A stretch of 38,751 bases of DNA from Nereida sp965655635 (GCF_965655635.1 NZ_CBFHHE010000020.1:1-38751); one strand, 5' to 3'; shown: positions 6,406 to 15,464, counted from the stretch's first letter. Numbers and translations: made by a program. The notes: generated by a model from the sequence alone, not told the origin.

Positions 6406-8409
6406 ATGTCATCCCACCCACTTGCCCTTGTTAAGGGGCAATCACGACATTCGTTTGGTTCGGTAAGTAACGGCTCTCGTGACGCAAGTAGCCCCTGGCT
6501 TGATGTCATGCTTGACCTCGGAACACTTGCACCAGCCGATGCGTAGGCAGTTGCTCACAATGCGCGGCATGATTGGGCACCAATCTGCGAATATGTTAAT
6601 GCTATGTTCATGCTTGACGAGGCAGATATCCTGCGCGCTCAAAGCCTTAAAAGCGGTGCACGTATAATTGATCCTGCAACTCCGTTCCGCCAACCCGGGT
6701 TGCTTAAAGATGTAGACATCAGGAAATGCATTAAGAAAGCCGTCATTCCACTACGGAACGTGGGCTCCGCCACTTTAGTCGTGACATCATCACCTACAAG
6801 CTTTGCCGCGGACACTACACATTTACCCGATCACCTGCATCCACTCAAAATGGCATTAGCAACACGCCATCAGATCACAGATGTCATCGCCAACGATCAC
6901 AAAACACGGCTGAAGGAACTGGCCGAAAGTCGCGTTGATTCCGAAGATAGTTGCCGACATTTAAGTAAGCCCACATCAAGAACAGCAAAAATTCTCTGGC
7001 TCTTGGGCTTTGGCAGCGTCGCTTTGTTTATGCCAAAGGTCCTATTTGCAGCACTCATTGGCTGGGCCATTCTCAGCATGTTCGCAGTCGTTGCACTCCG
7101 CGTTTGGGCCAGCATTGTTTATCTGTGCCAAAACCCCATACCAGGCCAAGAAACCGCACTCTTTCAGCTACCAACAGTATCAATTCTTGTTCCCCTTCTA
7201 AACGAACGCAACATCGCGGGACAATTGGTCAGACAACTTAGCCGCCTCGATTATCCCCGTGAAAAGCTTGACGTCTGCTTGATCACCGAAGCCAGCGATA
7301 AGGTGACCCAAACCACATTGCGCGAGACGATTTTGCCTCACTGGATAAAGGTTCACGAGGTTCCTCAGGGCAGCGTTAAAACCAAACCACGCGCGATGAA
7401 TTACGCATTCGATTTTTGCCGTGGCAGTATTATCGGGATCTATGATGCCGAAGATGCGCCTGAACCAGATCAGCTACTCAAGATCGTCCATGGCTTTGCC
7501 AACCGCCCCGCCGAAGTGGTCTGCCTGCAGGGTGCTCTCGATTTCTACAACCCAAAACAAAACTGGATGTCTCGCTGCTTTACCCTCGAATATGCCACGT
7601 GGTTCAGACTGATCTTGCCCGGTTTCCAAGCCCTCAGACTGCCAATTCCACTGGGTGGCACAACAGTTTTCTTTCGCAGGTACGTCCTTGAGGAATTAGG
7701 CGGATGGGACGCGCACAACGTGACCGAAGACGCCGAACTTGGCATGCGTTTGGCCAAAGCAGGTTACAGAACAGAATTGATTGATACCACGACTTATGAG
7801 GAAGCCTGCTGCGCGCCGCGCGCTTGGATCCGTCAACGCTCAAGATGGCTCAAGGGATACGCCGCCACATATATGGTGCTAATGAAGGACCCAAAGGCGC
7901 TTTTCTCGCAATTAGGATGGCGTGGGTTTTTGGGCGTACAGCTGATCTTTTTGTGCACCCTTAGCCAATTCGCATTGGCGCCTCTGATTTTAGGCTTGTG
8001 GCTTCTGCCCGTTCAAGAGGTGGCTTTAAGCGCGGGGATCAGTTGGCTAACAAGTGCAATCGTGGCGATGTTCATCATGGCTGAAATTGCCAACATCACT
8101 GTCACAGCGCTTGCAACCCGAAGGGCGGAACACCGCCGTTTCTGGATATGGATACCGACACTACACGCCTATTTCTTCTTGGCATCTCTAGCCTGCTACA
8201 AGGCCCTATGGGAGCTCATTCGCGATCCGTTCTACTGGGATAAGACAAGCCAAGATAAATCCCTCAAACGTGCCCAGCCATCGCCAACAGGCGCTAAATC
8301 CCCGTTGCCTCAACCGCTTCGGCGTCCGCACGTAAGCGTGTCTGAAAAGCCACCGAAATATGTTCGCGAAGAGCCTGATAAGCACGGTCGCCGTCACCGG
8401 TTTCAATAG
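6406..8409 (+). pseudogene. Family 2 glycosyltransferase with N-terminal GspE-like domain, interrupted by an in-frame amber codon
   Basis: Membrane glycosyltransferase, probably for an exopolysaccharide or surface glycan. The reading frame from ATG 6406 (AAAGAG 5-10 nt upstream) runs 46 codons to TAG at 6544-6546, then stays open in the same frame to 8409. Residues on both sides belong together: WLDVMLDLGTLAPADA before the stop and HDWAPICEYVNAMFMLDEAD after it form the start of the GspE-N-like domain seen in related transferases. The next ATG (6604) has no Shine-Dalgarno and starts inside that domain. Downstream are a first membrane segment, the GT-A domain (VSILVPLLNE, IIGIYDAEDAPEPD, NVTEDAELG, RQRSRWLKGY) and C-terminal membrane helices. 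A related EADD motif appears here as EASD. The basic C-terminal tail overlaps the convergent GntR gene by 116 bp. A truncated product from 6604 could still contain the whole catalytic domain, so loss of function is probable but not proven. Confidence 0.7.
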
Positions 8410-8944
8410 CCGAAACGATCGCATCGTGTTCTTCAAGAGCAAGCTTGTCACGGCCCTCAATCGCAAGTGATGTCGTCGCCAACAGCGCCATAGAGCGGTG
8501 AACAAGATCAAGCTGGCGCACCAAAAAGCGGTTATGGCTGGCCAAGTGAATTTGTTTGTGGAACCTACGGTTGGCCCGCGACAACGCAGACGGGTCGCCC
8601 ATCAGCTTATGATCTTCGTCGACCATCTCACGCAGCACTTTCACCTCTTCAGGTGTGGCATGGCGTGCGGCCAACTGCGCAGCCAAACCTTCAAGTTCTG
8701 CGCGCACCACGTAAAGTTCTGCCAACTGGTTGTGATCCAGCGACGCAACAATCAGGCTTCGCCCATCACGAGTCAAAAGGCTTTGTGTCTCAAGGCGCTG
8801 TAACGCCTCGCGAATAGGTGTCCGAGATACGCCAAACCGGTCAGCAAGCTCACTCTCAACCAAGCGCGATCCGGGCTTGTAAACGCCTACATCAATCGCA
8901 TCGAGGATCAGGTCATATGCATCTTTTTGATTTGGTTTCAACAT
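8294..8944 (-). CDS. GntR-family transcriptional regulator, FCD subfamily
   Basis: DNA-binding regulator of 216 residues. The winged helix-turn-helix is at about residues 8-70 (LVESELADRFGVSRTPIREALQRLE, reported in two parts: ELADRFGVSRTPIREAL is the recognition core). The C-terminal all-helical FCD ligand domain carries the histidines often used for metal binding (NRRFHKQIH, LEEHDAIV, LREHI). The ligand cannot be told. The ATG at 8944 is preferred to the GTG at 8995 because the extra 17 residues are unlike the family and a GGA lies about 8 nt upstream of the ATG. Its 3' end runs 116 bp into the end of the convergent glycosyltransferase gene. It is divergent from the HAD phosphatase gene, with a candidate operator between. 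Confidence 0.92.
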   Translation of the reverse strand: MLKPNQKDAYDLILDAIDVGVYKPGSRLVESELADRFGVSRTPIREALQRLETQSLLTRDGRSLIVASLDHNQLAELYVVRAELEGLAAQLAARHATPEEVKVLREMVDEDHKLMGDPSALSRANRRFHKQIHLASHNRFLVRQLDLVHRSMALLATTSLAIEGRDKLALEEHDAIVSAIETGDGDRAYQALREHISVAFQTRLRADAEAVEATGI

Positions 8945-9022
8945 TTTGGCGTCCGTTCTTCGTGCGTTCCCTGACCCTAGCCCGATGGGTCGCACGCTGG
9001 CAACCCGTTTGCCATTGACCCA

Positions 9023-9041
9023 CAGTATGACACAAGTACTG
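9023..9041. promoter_or_regulatory. Candidate operator between the GntR and HAD genes
   Basis: An inverted repeat CAGTA-N9-TACTG in the 104-bp divergent gap, ending 8 bp before the HAD start codon. GntR-type regulators often bind short interrupted palindromes in such gaps. With five-base arms, chance is possible. Confidence 0.3.
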
Positions 9042-9048
9042 TTCGCTC

Positions 9049-9702
9049 ATGACACACAATCTTCGCGACGTTTTCAATGATACCCAGACTTGGGTGTTTG
9101 ACCTAGATCACACGCTTTACCCGCCCGATGTTCCGCTGTTTGCGCAAATGGAAGTACGCATCGTGGACTACATGTGCCGTGTTTTGCATCTGGACCGTGA
9201 CACAGCGAATGCCCTGCGCGCCGACTACTGGCGCGATCACGGGACCACATTGGCTGGCCTCATGGCAGAGCATCAGATTGATCCGGACCCGTTTCTTTGG
9301 GACGTGCATCAGCTTGATTTCAGCGTTGTTCCCCAAAGCCCAAACCTACGCGATCTGATCACACGGCTGGATAACCGCAAGATCATCTACACCAACGGAA
9401 CCGCCCCTTACGCCGAAGACGTGATCACAGCGCGCGGCATCGTGGGGCTGTTTGATGCAATCTACGGCGTCGAGCACGCGCATTACCATCCCAAGCCGAA
9501 CCGCGCTGCTTTTGAAACTGTTTTCTCACTCGACGGGTTCGACCGAACGAAAGCGGTCATGTTCGAGGACGATCCTCGTAACCTTGAGGTCCCAAAGGAA
9601 ATGGGGCTTACCACAGTGCTGATAAGTCCAACGCCCAATCACAGCGCCTTTATTGATTATCAGGCCGCTGACTTGGAAGAATTTTTGTCGCAGATCACCT
9701 AA
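9049..9702 (+). CDS. HAD-superfamily pyrimidine 5'-nucleotidase
   Basis: Cytoplasmic phosphatase of 217 residues, SDT1-like group, expected to dephosphorylate pyrimidine nucleoside monophosphates. Motif I is VFDLDHTLYPP (nucleophile Asp near residue 18), motif II IIYTNGTA (Thr), motif III lysine in YHPKPNRAAFE, and motif IV MFEDDPRNL. The cap lies between motifs I and II. The sequence before the ATG lacks a Shine-Dalgarno, so it may be translated leaderless or weakly. The precise substrate is inferred from family resemblance only. Confidence 0.88.
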   Translation: MTHNLRDVFNDTQTWVFDLDHTLYPPDVPLFAQMEVRIVDYMCRVLHLDRDTANALRADYWRDHGTTLAGLMAEHQIDPDPFLWDVHQLDFSVVPQSPNLRDLITRLDNRKIIYTNGTAPYAEDVITARGIVGLFDAIYGVEHAHYHPKPNRAAFETVFSLDGFDRTKAVMFEDDPRNLEVPKEMGLTTVLISPTPNHSAFIDYQAADLEEFLSQIT

Positions 9703-9743
9703 GGCACCTTTCCCTCACCGCATCGCGGGCCTACTTTAGAGGT

Positions 9744-10946
9744 ATGGAACGTACAAAAATCGACATTCTCATATCAGGCGGTGGCATCGCAGGCCTGACG
9801 GCAGCTGCTGCATTCGGCACGGCCGGATTTTCTGTAGTTTGTGTCGATCCGACGGCCCCAGTGACTGAACGCAACACAGATGGAAGCGATCTGCGCAGTA
9901 CCGCATTGTTGCAGCCCGCCCGGGACTTTTTGGAAACTGCAGGCATTTGGGCCAAACTCAACCCCCACGCCAGTCCCTTGCAAACGATGCGCATTGTGGA
10001 CGCGGGCGGCGAAGTTGCAGAACCCCGTCTCACCCGTGACTTTGACGCCGCCGATATTTCCGACAGGCCCTTTGGCTGGAACCTGCCCAATTGGTTGCTA
10101 CGCCGTGAAATGTTGGCCCGCCTTGATGAATTGCCAAACGTAACGTTCCGTCCGGGCGTCGGCACCAAAACACTACTTACACGCCAAAGCGAAGCGCTTG
10201 TCAGCCTTAGCGATAACACTCAGGTATCTGCACGACTGGTGATTGGTGCGGATGGCCGCAATAGCCCTGTGCGCCGCGCGCACGGGATTGGGGCACGCAC
10301 AACTCGGTATGGTCAAAAAGCGCTCGCTTTTGCGGTCAACCATCCGATCCCGCATGAAGGTGTTAGTACCGAGGTGCATCGTACGGGTGGGCCGTTTACC
10401 TTGGTGCCGCTGCCGGATTACAACGAGATGCCATCCTCGGCCGTGGTTTGGATGGAACGCGGCGTGCGCGCCAAAGAGCTTTACGAGATGCCCGAAGATA
10501 CGTTCAACGATGCCATGTCAGAGCGGTCCTGCCACCTTTACGGCCCGCTGACCCTTGCAAGCCGACGCACAATTTGGCCGATCATCAGCCAAATCAGCGA
10601 TCGTTTTTATGCGGAACGCACCGCCCTAATCGCCGAAGCAGCCCATGTGGTGCCGCCGATCGGTGCGCAGGGTTTGAACATGTCCATCGGGGATATGGCG
10701 GCGCTGCTAGAGTTGTCTCTGCGGGACCAATCCAAGCTGGGTGAGCCGGAGATGCTCGCGCAGTACGAACGCAAACGCATGACCGAGGTCAAAGCGCGTG
10801 TAACGGGTGTCGACGCGCTTAACCGTGCCTCAATGATGGCAGCACGGCCTTTGCGAGATGCGCGCGCCGCAGGGGTTGCAACACTTTATTCATTGGCGCC
10901 AGTTCGCAAAACGTTGATGCAGCTCGGTCTTGGGGCGCGTGGCTGA
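9744..10946 (+). CDS. UbiH/COQ6-family FAD-dependent ubiquinone hydroxylase
   Basis: A 400-residue flavoprotein monooxygenase that probably hydroxylates the ubiquinone ring, at the inner membrane. The Rossmann FAD motif ILISGGGIAGLTAAAAFG is at residues 8-25; the second FAD/NADPH motif VIGADGRNSPVR is at about 165-176; the third, ALIAEAAHVVPPIGAQGLN, is at about 293-311. In the third motif the usual GD before AAH is replaced by AE, which I believe is common in this order. The carbon position hydroxylated cannot be assigned from sequence: alphaproteobacteria use several paralogues, including UbiL. It is convergent with the lrp pair, with a 20-bp gap. The purine-rich GAGG lies unusually close to the ATG. 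Confidence 0.85.
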   Translation: MERTKIDILISGGGIAGLTAAAAFGTAGFSVVCVDPTAPVTERNTDGSDLRSTALLQPARDFLETAGIWAKLNPHASPLQTMRIVDAGGEVAEPRLTRDFDAADISDRPFGWNLPNWLLRREMLARLDELPNVTFRPGVGTKTLLTRQSEALVSLSDNTQVSARLVIGADGRNSPVRRAHGIGARTTRYGQKALAFAVNHPIPHEGVSTEVHRTGGPFTLVPLPDYNEMPSSAVVWMERGVRAKELYEMPEDTFNDAMSERSCHLYGPLTLASRRTIWPIISQISDRFYAERTALIAEAAHVVPPIGAQGLNMSIGDMAALLELSLRDQSKLGEPEMLAQYERKRMTEVKARVTGVDALNRASMMAARPLRDARAAGVATLYSLAPVRKTLMQLGLGARG

Positions 10947-10966
10947 TAGAGCCACCAAGCGACATG

Positions 10967-11419
10967 TCACAACGGACCGGGCAAGCGCTCCTCTGACAAC
11001 AACACGTTGGCCTCAACATCACCTGCACCTGGAAGGGTCATGATACGGCGCCGCAAGATACGCTCAAAATCCGCCAAATCCCGCGCAACTACCCTGAGCC
11101 GGTAATCATAAAGCCCCAACATATGCTCAGCCGTTTGCACTTCGGGAATTGCGATAACCGCGCGTTCAAAATCATCCAGGCTAACCCGCCCTTTGGTCGC
11201 CAGCTTAACGCCCAAAAACACCGTAACACCAAAGCCCAACTTTTCGGCATCAAGCTTTACGCGACGCCCTTTGAAAACGCCTGACGCTTGTAGTTTTTGC
11301 AATCTGCGCCACGTGGCTGGTTGGCTTAGTCCCAAATCGCGACCCAACGCACCCGCAGATTGCGTCGCATCCCGCTGCATCGCCTTGACCAAAGCCATGT
11401 CAATCGCGTCCCAGCTCAC
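10967..11419 (-). CDS. Lrp/AsnC-family regulator (second of a pair)
   Basis: A 150-residue transcriptional regulator. The N-terminal helix-turn-helix spans about residues 4-60 (AGALGRDLGLSQPATWRRLQ) and the C-terminal ligand-sensing RAM domain about 68-140 (YDYRLRVVARDLADFE). It starts with GTG at 11419, which overlaps the upstream lrp stop codon as GTGA; AAAGG lies about 9 nt upstream. The overlap implies translational coupling and probably a hetero-oligomer or joint function. Amino-acid sensing is typical of the family; the effector is unknown. The adjacent divergent ilvC makes branched-chain amino acids a reasonable guess. Confidence 0.93.
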   Translation of the reverse strand: MSWDAIDMALVKAMQRDATQSAGALGRDLGLSQPATWRRLQKLQASGVFKGRRVKLDAEKLGFGVTVFLGVKLATKGRVSLDDFERAVIAIPEVQTAEHMLGLYDYRLRVVARDLADFERILRRRIMTLPGAGDVEANVLLSEERLPGPL

Positions 11420-11871
11420 AACGGCAACCTTTCATCTGATTTAAGCGTCGACACCAACATCAAGGCCTCAATGTCCGAGATATGCGGCAGTGTTAGGATG
11501 CGATCACGGTAAAGCATCTGATAGTGTGCCATATCCCGCGCGACCACAAAAAGCCGCACATCTACGCGCCCCAAAAACGTCTGAATTTCAGTGACTTCAA
11601 ACACATCACGGGCGGCGGCATGAAATTCATCAAACGCACGTGCTTGGGTTTTATCAAGGGTGATCCGCAACGAAACGGAAACTTCAAACCCAAGTGCCGC
11701 CCAATCAACCACCGCCTCTTGCCCACGGTACAGTCCAGCATCGCGCAACTTATCAAGCCTGCGCGTCACTTTAGCCGCCGTCAGGCCGCACCGATCAGCA
11801 ATTTCATGCATTGCCGCATCCGGCGTATACTGCAACGTGCGCAGAATGCGTCTATCAAGATCATCAAGCAT
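11416..11871 (-). CDS. Lrp/AsnC-family regulator (first of a pair)
   Basis: A 151-residue paralogue of the next gene: helix-turn-helix at about residues 4-60 (MHEIADRCGLTAAKVTRRLD) and RAM domain to about 145 (GRVDVRLFVVARDMAHYQ). Divergent from ilvC with 143 bp between the start codons. No Shine-Dalgarno is present before the ATG; an AT-rich perfect palindrome occupies that position instead, which suggests autoregulation by occlusion or leaderless translation. It is probably the promoter-proximal gene of a two-gene operon. Confidence 0.93.
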   Translation of the reverse strand: MLDDLDRRILRTLQYTPDAAMHEIADRCGLTAAKVTRRLDKLRDAGLYRGQEAVVDWAALGFEVSVSLRITLDKTQARAFDEFHAAARDVFEVTEIQTFLGRVDVRLFVVARDMAHYQMLYRDRILTLPHISDIEALMLVSTLKSDERLPL

Positions 11872-11879
11872 GAATTTAT

Positions 11880-11920
11880 CTATAAAGTAATTTATAGCGA
11901 ATGAAACTATCGAAAATAGT
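11880..11920. promoter_or_regulatory. Two inverted repeats in the lrp-ilvC divergent region
   Basis: CTATAAA-N4-TTTATAG at 11880-11897 is a perfect 7-bp inverted repeat, 8 bp upstream of the first lrp start. ACTAT-N5-ATAGT at 11906-11920 is a second, shorter one. Their centres are about 24.5 bp apart, a bit over two DNA turns. Lrp/AsnC proteins bind AT-rich palindromic sites, often in arrays. Control of both lrp and ilvC is inferred from position. Confidence 0.5.
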
Positions 11921-12014
11921 CACAAAAATTACATTTCTAACATCGCAATTGTCTTGGACTGACCGTAAAAGGTACGAAGACATTCACCAAGCACTCAGAC
12001 CAAAGGAATTTGAT

Positions 12015-13037
12015 ATGCGCGTTTATTACGATCGCGATTGCGATGTTAACCTGATCAAAGACAAAAAAGTAGCCATCCTCGGTTACGGCAGCCAAGGCCA
12101 CGCACACGCGCTCAACCTGCGCGATTCAGGTGCGAAAAACCTTGTTGTTGCTCTGCGCGAAGGCTCACCTTCCGCGAAGAAAGCCGAAGGCGAAGGCCTC
12201 AAGGTTATGGGCATCGCCGAAGCCGCGGCTTGGTGTGATGTGATCATGTTCACAATGCCCGATGAACTTCAGGCAGAAACATACAAAAAATACGTCCACG
12301 ACAACATCAAGCCAGGCTCCGCAATAGCGTTTGCCCACGGTTTGAACGTACACTTTGGCCTGATTGAGCCAAAAGAAGGTGTGGACGTGATCATGATGGC
12401 CCCCAAAGGCCCAGGTCACACAGTGCGCGGCGAATACACCAAAGGCGGCGGCGTGCCATGCTTGGTTGCGGTACATGAAAACGCATCAGGCAAAGCGCTT
12501 GAAATCGGTCTGTCATACTGTTCCGCAATTGGTGGTGGCCGTTCAGGCATCATCGAAACCAACTTCCGTGAAGAGTGCGAAACTGACCTCTTTGGTGAGC
12601 AGGCAGTCCTTTGTGGCGGCCTTGTTGAGCTGATCCGCGCGGGCTTCGAAACACTTGTTGAAGCAGGCTACGCACCAGAAATGGCGTACTTCGAGTGCTT
12701 GCACGAAGTGAAGCTGATCGTTGATCTGATCTATGAAGGCGGCATCGCCAACATGAACTACTCAATCTCCAACACAGCTGAGTACGGCGAATACGTCAGC
12801 GGCCCACGCGTGCTGCCATACGACGAAACAAAAGCCCGCATGAAAGCGATCCTGGCAGACATCCAAACAGGTAAGTTTGTGCGTGACTTCATGCAGGAAA
12901 ACGCTGTTGGTCAGCCGTTCTTCAAAGGCACACGTCGCATCAACGACGAGCACATGATCGAAGAAACTGGTGCGAAACTGCGCGAAATGATGCCGTGGAT
13001 TTCTGCTGGCAAAATGGTCGACAAAGAAAAGAACTAA
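12015..13037 (+). CDS. ilvC: Ketol-acid reductoisomerase (NADP+)
   Basis: Second step of valine, leucine and isoleucine synthesis: alkyl migration and NADPH-dependent reduction of acetolactate or acetohydroxybutyrate, Mg2+-dependent, cytoplasmic. It is the short class I form of 340 residues. The Rossmann motif GYGSQGHAHALNL is at residues 24-36, APKGPGHTVR carries the catalytic His, and the metal ligands lie in EEC-ETDLFGEQAVLCGG and the later KLIVDLIYEGG. An in-frame ATG at 11901 would add 38 residues unlike the family; the ATG at 12015 has AAGGA 7 nt upstream and begins MRVYYDRDCD as is usual. ilvB/ilvH are not in the window. It is followed by a terminator. Confidence 0.97.
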   Translation: MRVYYDRDCDVNLIKDKKVAILGYGSQGHAHALNLRDSGAKNLVVALREGSPSAKKAEGEGLKVMGIAEAAAWCDVIMFTMPDELQAETYKKYVHDNIKPGSAIAFAHGLNVHFGLIEPKEGVDVIMMAPKGPGHTVRGEYTKGGGVPCLVAVHENASGKALEIGLSYCSAIGGGRSGIIETNFREECETDLFGEQAVLCGGLVELIRAGFETLVEAGYAPEMAYFECLHEVKLIVDLIYEGGIANMNYSISNTAEYGEYVSGPRVLPYDETKARMKAILADIQTGKFVRDFMQENAVGQPFFKGTRRINDEHMIEETGAKLREMMPWISAGKMVDKEKN

Positions 13038-13059
13038 GGTCTCTTACCTTGTTCACTTG

Positions 13060-13087
13060 GGCCTCCGCATCTGCGGGGGCCTTTTTC
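13060..13087 (+). terminator. Rho-independent terminator of ilvC
   Basis: Stem GGCCTCCGCA/TGCGGGGGCC (13060-13069 with 13072-13081, one T-G pair) with a 2-nt apparent loop, then TTTTT. It starts 22 nt after the ilvC stop. Confidence 0.93.
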
Positions 13088-13155
13088 GTTTGTGATTGCC
13101 TGCACAGGCGCATTTAACTCTCGCCACTGGACCAAAGCGCGCCTAGTGTCAGCCC

Positions 13156-14103
13156 ATGAGTAACACCGTCCCCACCCCCGAAAATCCCGGTGCATTTAAC
13201 TGGTTCCTGATCTGCTTTTTGGGCGTAATTTGGGGCAGCGCATTCATGAGCATCAGCTTGGCGCTACAAGAATACCCACCATTTACTCTGGCAGCACTGC
13301 GCGTCTTTTTCGGCGCAATCGTTTTGTGCATCATGGGGGTCATCATGGGCCAGCCAATCACGCGCATTCATCAGACCGCGGGATTACCCGGATGGGGCTA
13401 CAGCGCCATCATTGGTTTCATCACCGTCACCGCACCATTTTTGCTGCTGTGTTGGGGCATTCAGCACGTACCGTCCGCGTTCGCCGGCGTCGCGATGGGG
13501 GCCATTCCGCTCATTATCCTGCCGCTTGCCTATATCTTCTCACCTGAGGAAGGCATCGGCCCACGTCGCATTATCGGTGTAGTGCTGGGATTTGCTGGAT
13601 TGGCGCTGTTGTTGGGAAAAGGCGCGCTTGAGACCACATCGACCCAGACGTTTTGGGGGCAGCTTGCCTGTCTCGCAGCAGCTGCGTGCTATGCGGTCGG
13701 CTCAATTATCACCCGTCGCGCCCCGCGCATCCCGCCCGTGGCGTTCGCCAGTGGCACGCTGGCTGTCGGTGCTGCGATGCTTATCCCATTTGCGATTATC
13801 GCCGAAGGTGTGCCCCGTCTCAGTTGGAGTTTTGAAACCCTAACGGTCTTCTATCTTGCTGCCCTGCCAACCGGCTTGGCCGCAGCAATCCGCGTGATTG
13901 TTGTGCAATCAGCAGGCTCCGTCTTCATGTCACTGACGTCTTATCAAGTGCCAATCTGGTCGGCCGTGTTCGGGATCATACTGCTTGGCGAGGCCCTGTC
14001 AGCACAACTGTTCATCGCCCTCGCGCTTATCCTTTTGGGTATTGGGATCAGTCAGTGGCGCAGCTTGGTGCTGGTCGCACAAAGCATCCGTTCAAAGAAA
14101 TGA
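13156..14103 (+). CDS. EamA/DMT-superfamily transporter
   Basis: A 315-residue inner-membrane carrier with two EamA repeats of about five helices each, beginning FLICFLGVIWGSAFMSISLAL near residue 17 and again near residue 165. The WGSAF motif in helix 1 is typical of drug/metabolite exporters. The substrate is not predictable. No Shine-Dalgarno is evident. Convergent with glmM, 4 bp between stops. One of three EamA genes in the window. Confidence 0.88.
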   Translation: MSNTVPTPENPGAFNWFLICFLGVIWGSAFMSISLALQEYPPFTLAALRVFFGAIVLCIMGVIMGQPITRIHQTAGLPGWGYSAIIGFITVTAPFLLLCWGIQHVPSAFAGVAMGAIPLIILPLAYIFSPEEGIGPRRIIGVVLGFAGLALLLGKGALETTSTQTFWGQLACLAAAACYAVGSIITRRAPRIPPVAFASGTLAVGAAMLIPFAIIAEGVPRLSWSFETLTVFYLAALPTGLAAAIRVIVVQSAGSVFMSLTSYQVPIWSAVFGIILLGEALSAQLFIALALILLGIGISQWRSLVLVAQSIRSKK

Positions 14104-14107
14104 TAGC

Positions 14108-15448
14108 CTAGGCCACTTGCGCCACGATCTCATCGACAACACCCTGCACCACTGTTTCAAGAAGTGCAGAGTCTTCGCATTCGGCCATGACGCGGATCAA
14201 CGGCTCAGTCCCAGATTTACGGATAAGTAACCGCCCCTTGCCATGAAGGTCAGCTTCGGCGGCAGCAATCACCTGCTGAACTGCCACAGCTTCAAGCGGC
14301 GCGGTTCCGCTTGGGTAGCGCACGTTTTTCAAAAGCTGCGGCACAGTCTCAAACGTGCTCGACAGATCAGACGCACTATGACCGGTGCGGATCATTTCAC
14401 ACATAAATTGGAGCCCCGCCAACAAGCCGTCGCCGGTTGTGGCATAGTCAGTCATCACAATGTGGCCCGATTGCTCGCCGCCCAAGTTGAAGCCACCTTT
14501 GCGCATCGCTTCAACCACGTGCCTATCCCCAACCGCCGTACGCAACAAGGTCATCCCGCGATCCGCTAGGTACCGCTCAAGACCAAGGTTCGACATCACT
14601 GTGGCCACCAAGGTGCGTGCGTTCAAACGCCCTGCAGACGCCCATGAACCTGCCAAAAGCGCCATCAACTGATCACCGTCTGCAATGCGACCCTTCTCAT
14701 CAATGATCATCACGCGGTCTGCGTCGCCATCAAGACAAATGCCCAAATCCGCGCCGTTTTCAATCACCGCCTGCGCCGCCATATGCGGTGCAGTCGAGCC
14801 GCAGTTGTCGTTGATGTTGAACCCATTTGGCGATGTCCCAACAGGGATCACATCAGCGCCAAGTTCCCATAAAATCTCGGGCGCCGTTCGGTGCGCCGCA
14901 CCATTCGCGCAATCAATCACCACTTTCAGCCCTTGCAACGAGATACCCGCAAGCGATGTTTTTAGGCGCTCACCATAGCGGAAACGCCCCTCATCAATAC
15001 GTTTGGCGCGGCCAATATTATCAGGTTGCGCGGGGCTGGTGCCTTCGTGAACCAGTTGCTCAATCGCGGCCTCGGCCTCATCTGACAACTTAAATCCGTC
15101 AGGGCCAAATAGCTTGATGCCGTTATCCATATGCGGGTTATGGGAGGCGGAAATCATCACCCCCACATCCGCACGCATCGATGTCGTTAGCATCCCGACC
15201 GCCGGTGTGGGCACGGGGCCTAGCAAAAAACAATCCATGCCAGTGCTGGTAAATCCGGCCGTCAAAGCATTCTCAAACATGTAGCCCGACAGGCGAGTGT
15301 CTTTGCCGATCACGACGCGGTGACGTTTGTTGTCACGGCGAAAGTACCGCCCTGCCGCCGCACCAAGGCGCAAAGCCATCTCGACAGTCATAGGATATTG
15401 GTTCGCCGTGCCACGCACCCCGTCGGTGCCAAACAGTTTCGCAGTCAT
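14108..15448 (-). CDS. glmM: Phosphoglucosamine mutase
   Basis: Interconverts glucosamine-6-phosphate and glucosamine-1-phosphate for UDP-GlcNAc, feeding peptidoglycan and lipopolysaccharide. It has 446 residues, the usual length. The start KLFGTDGVRGTAN is diagnostic; the phosphorylated active-site serine is S102 in MISASHNPHMDNG; the Mg2+ loop is CLDGDADRVMIID; the sugar-binding loop GGEQSGHIV and the phosphate-binding RKSGTEPLIRVM follow. It is the third gene of the folB-folP-glmM run, with 16 bp gaps, so one transcript is likely. Confidence 0.97.
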   Translation of the reverse strand: MTAKLFGTDGVRGTANQYPMTVEMALRLGAAAGRYFRRDNKRHRVVIGKDTRLSGYMFENALTAGFTSTGMDCFLLGPVPTPAVGMLTTSMRADVGVMISASHNPHMDNGIKLFGPDGFKLSDEAEAAIEQLVHEGTSPAQPDNIGRAKRIDEGRFRYGERLKTSLAGISLQGLKVVIDCANGAAHRTAPEILWELGADVIPVGTSPNGFNINDNCGSTAPHMAAQAVIENGADLGICLDGDADRVMIIDEKGRIADGDQLMALLAGSWASAGRLNARTLVATVMSNLGLERYLADRGMTLLRTAVGDRHVVEAMRKGGFNLGGEQSGHIVMTDYATTGDGLLAGLQFMCEMIRTGHSASDLSSTFETVPQLLKNVRYPSGTAPLEAVAVQQVIAAAEADLHGKGRLLIRKSGTEPLIRVMAECEDSALLETVVQGVVDEIVAQVA

Positions 15449-15464
15449 ATTTAGTACCCGTTAG

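Noticed and set aside
6604..8409. ATG 6604 as the true start of the glycosyltransferase
   Set aside because: No ribosome site, and the coding resemblance continues upstream of it through the amber codon.
11901..12014. An attenuator leader peptide in frame with ilvC
   Set aside because: No run of Ile, Val or Leu codons and no terminator hairpin before the ilvC start.
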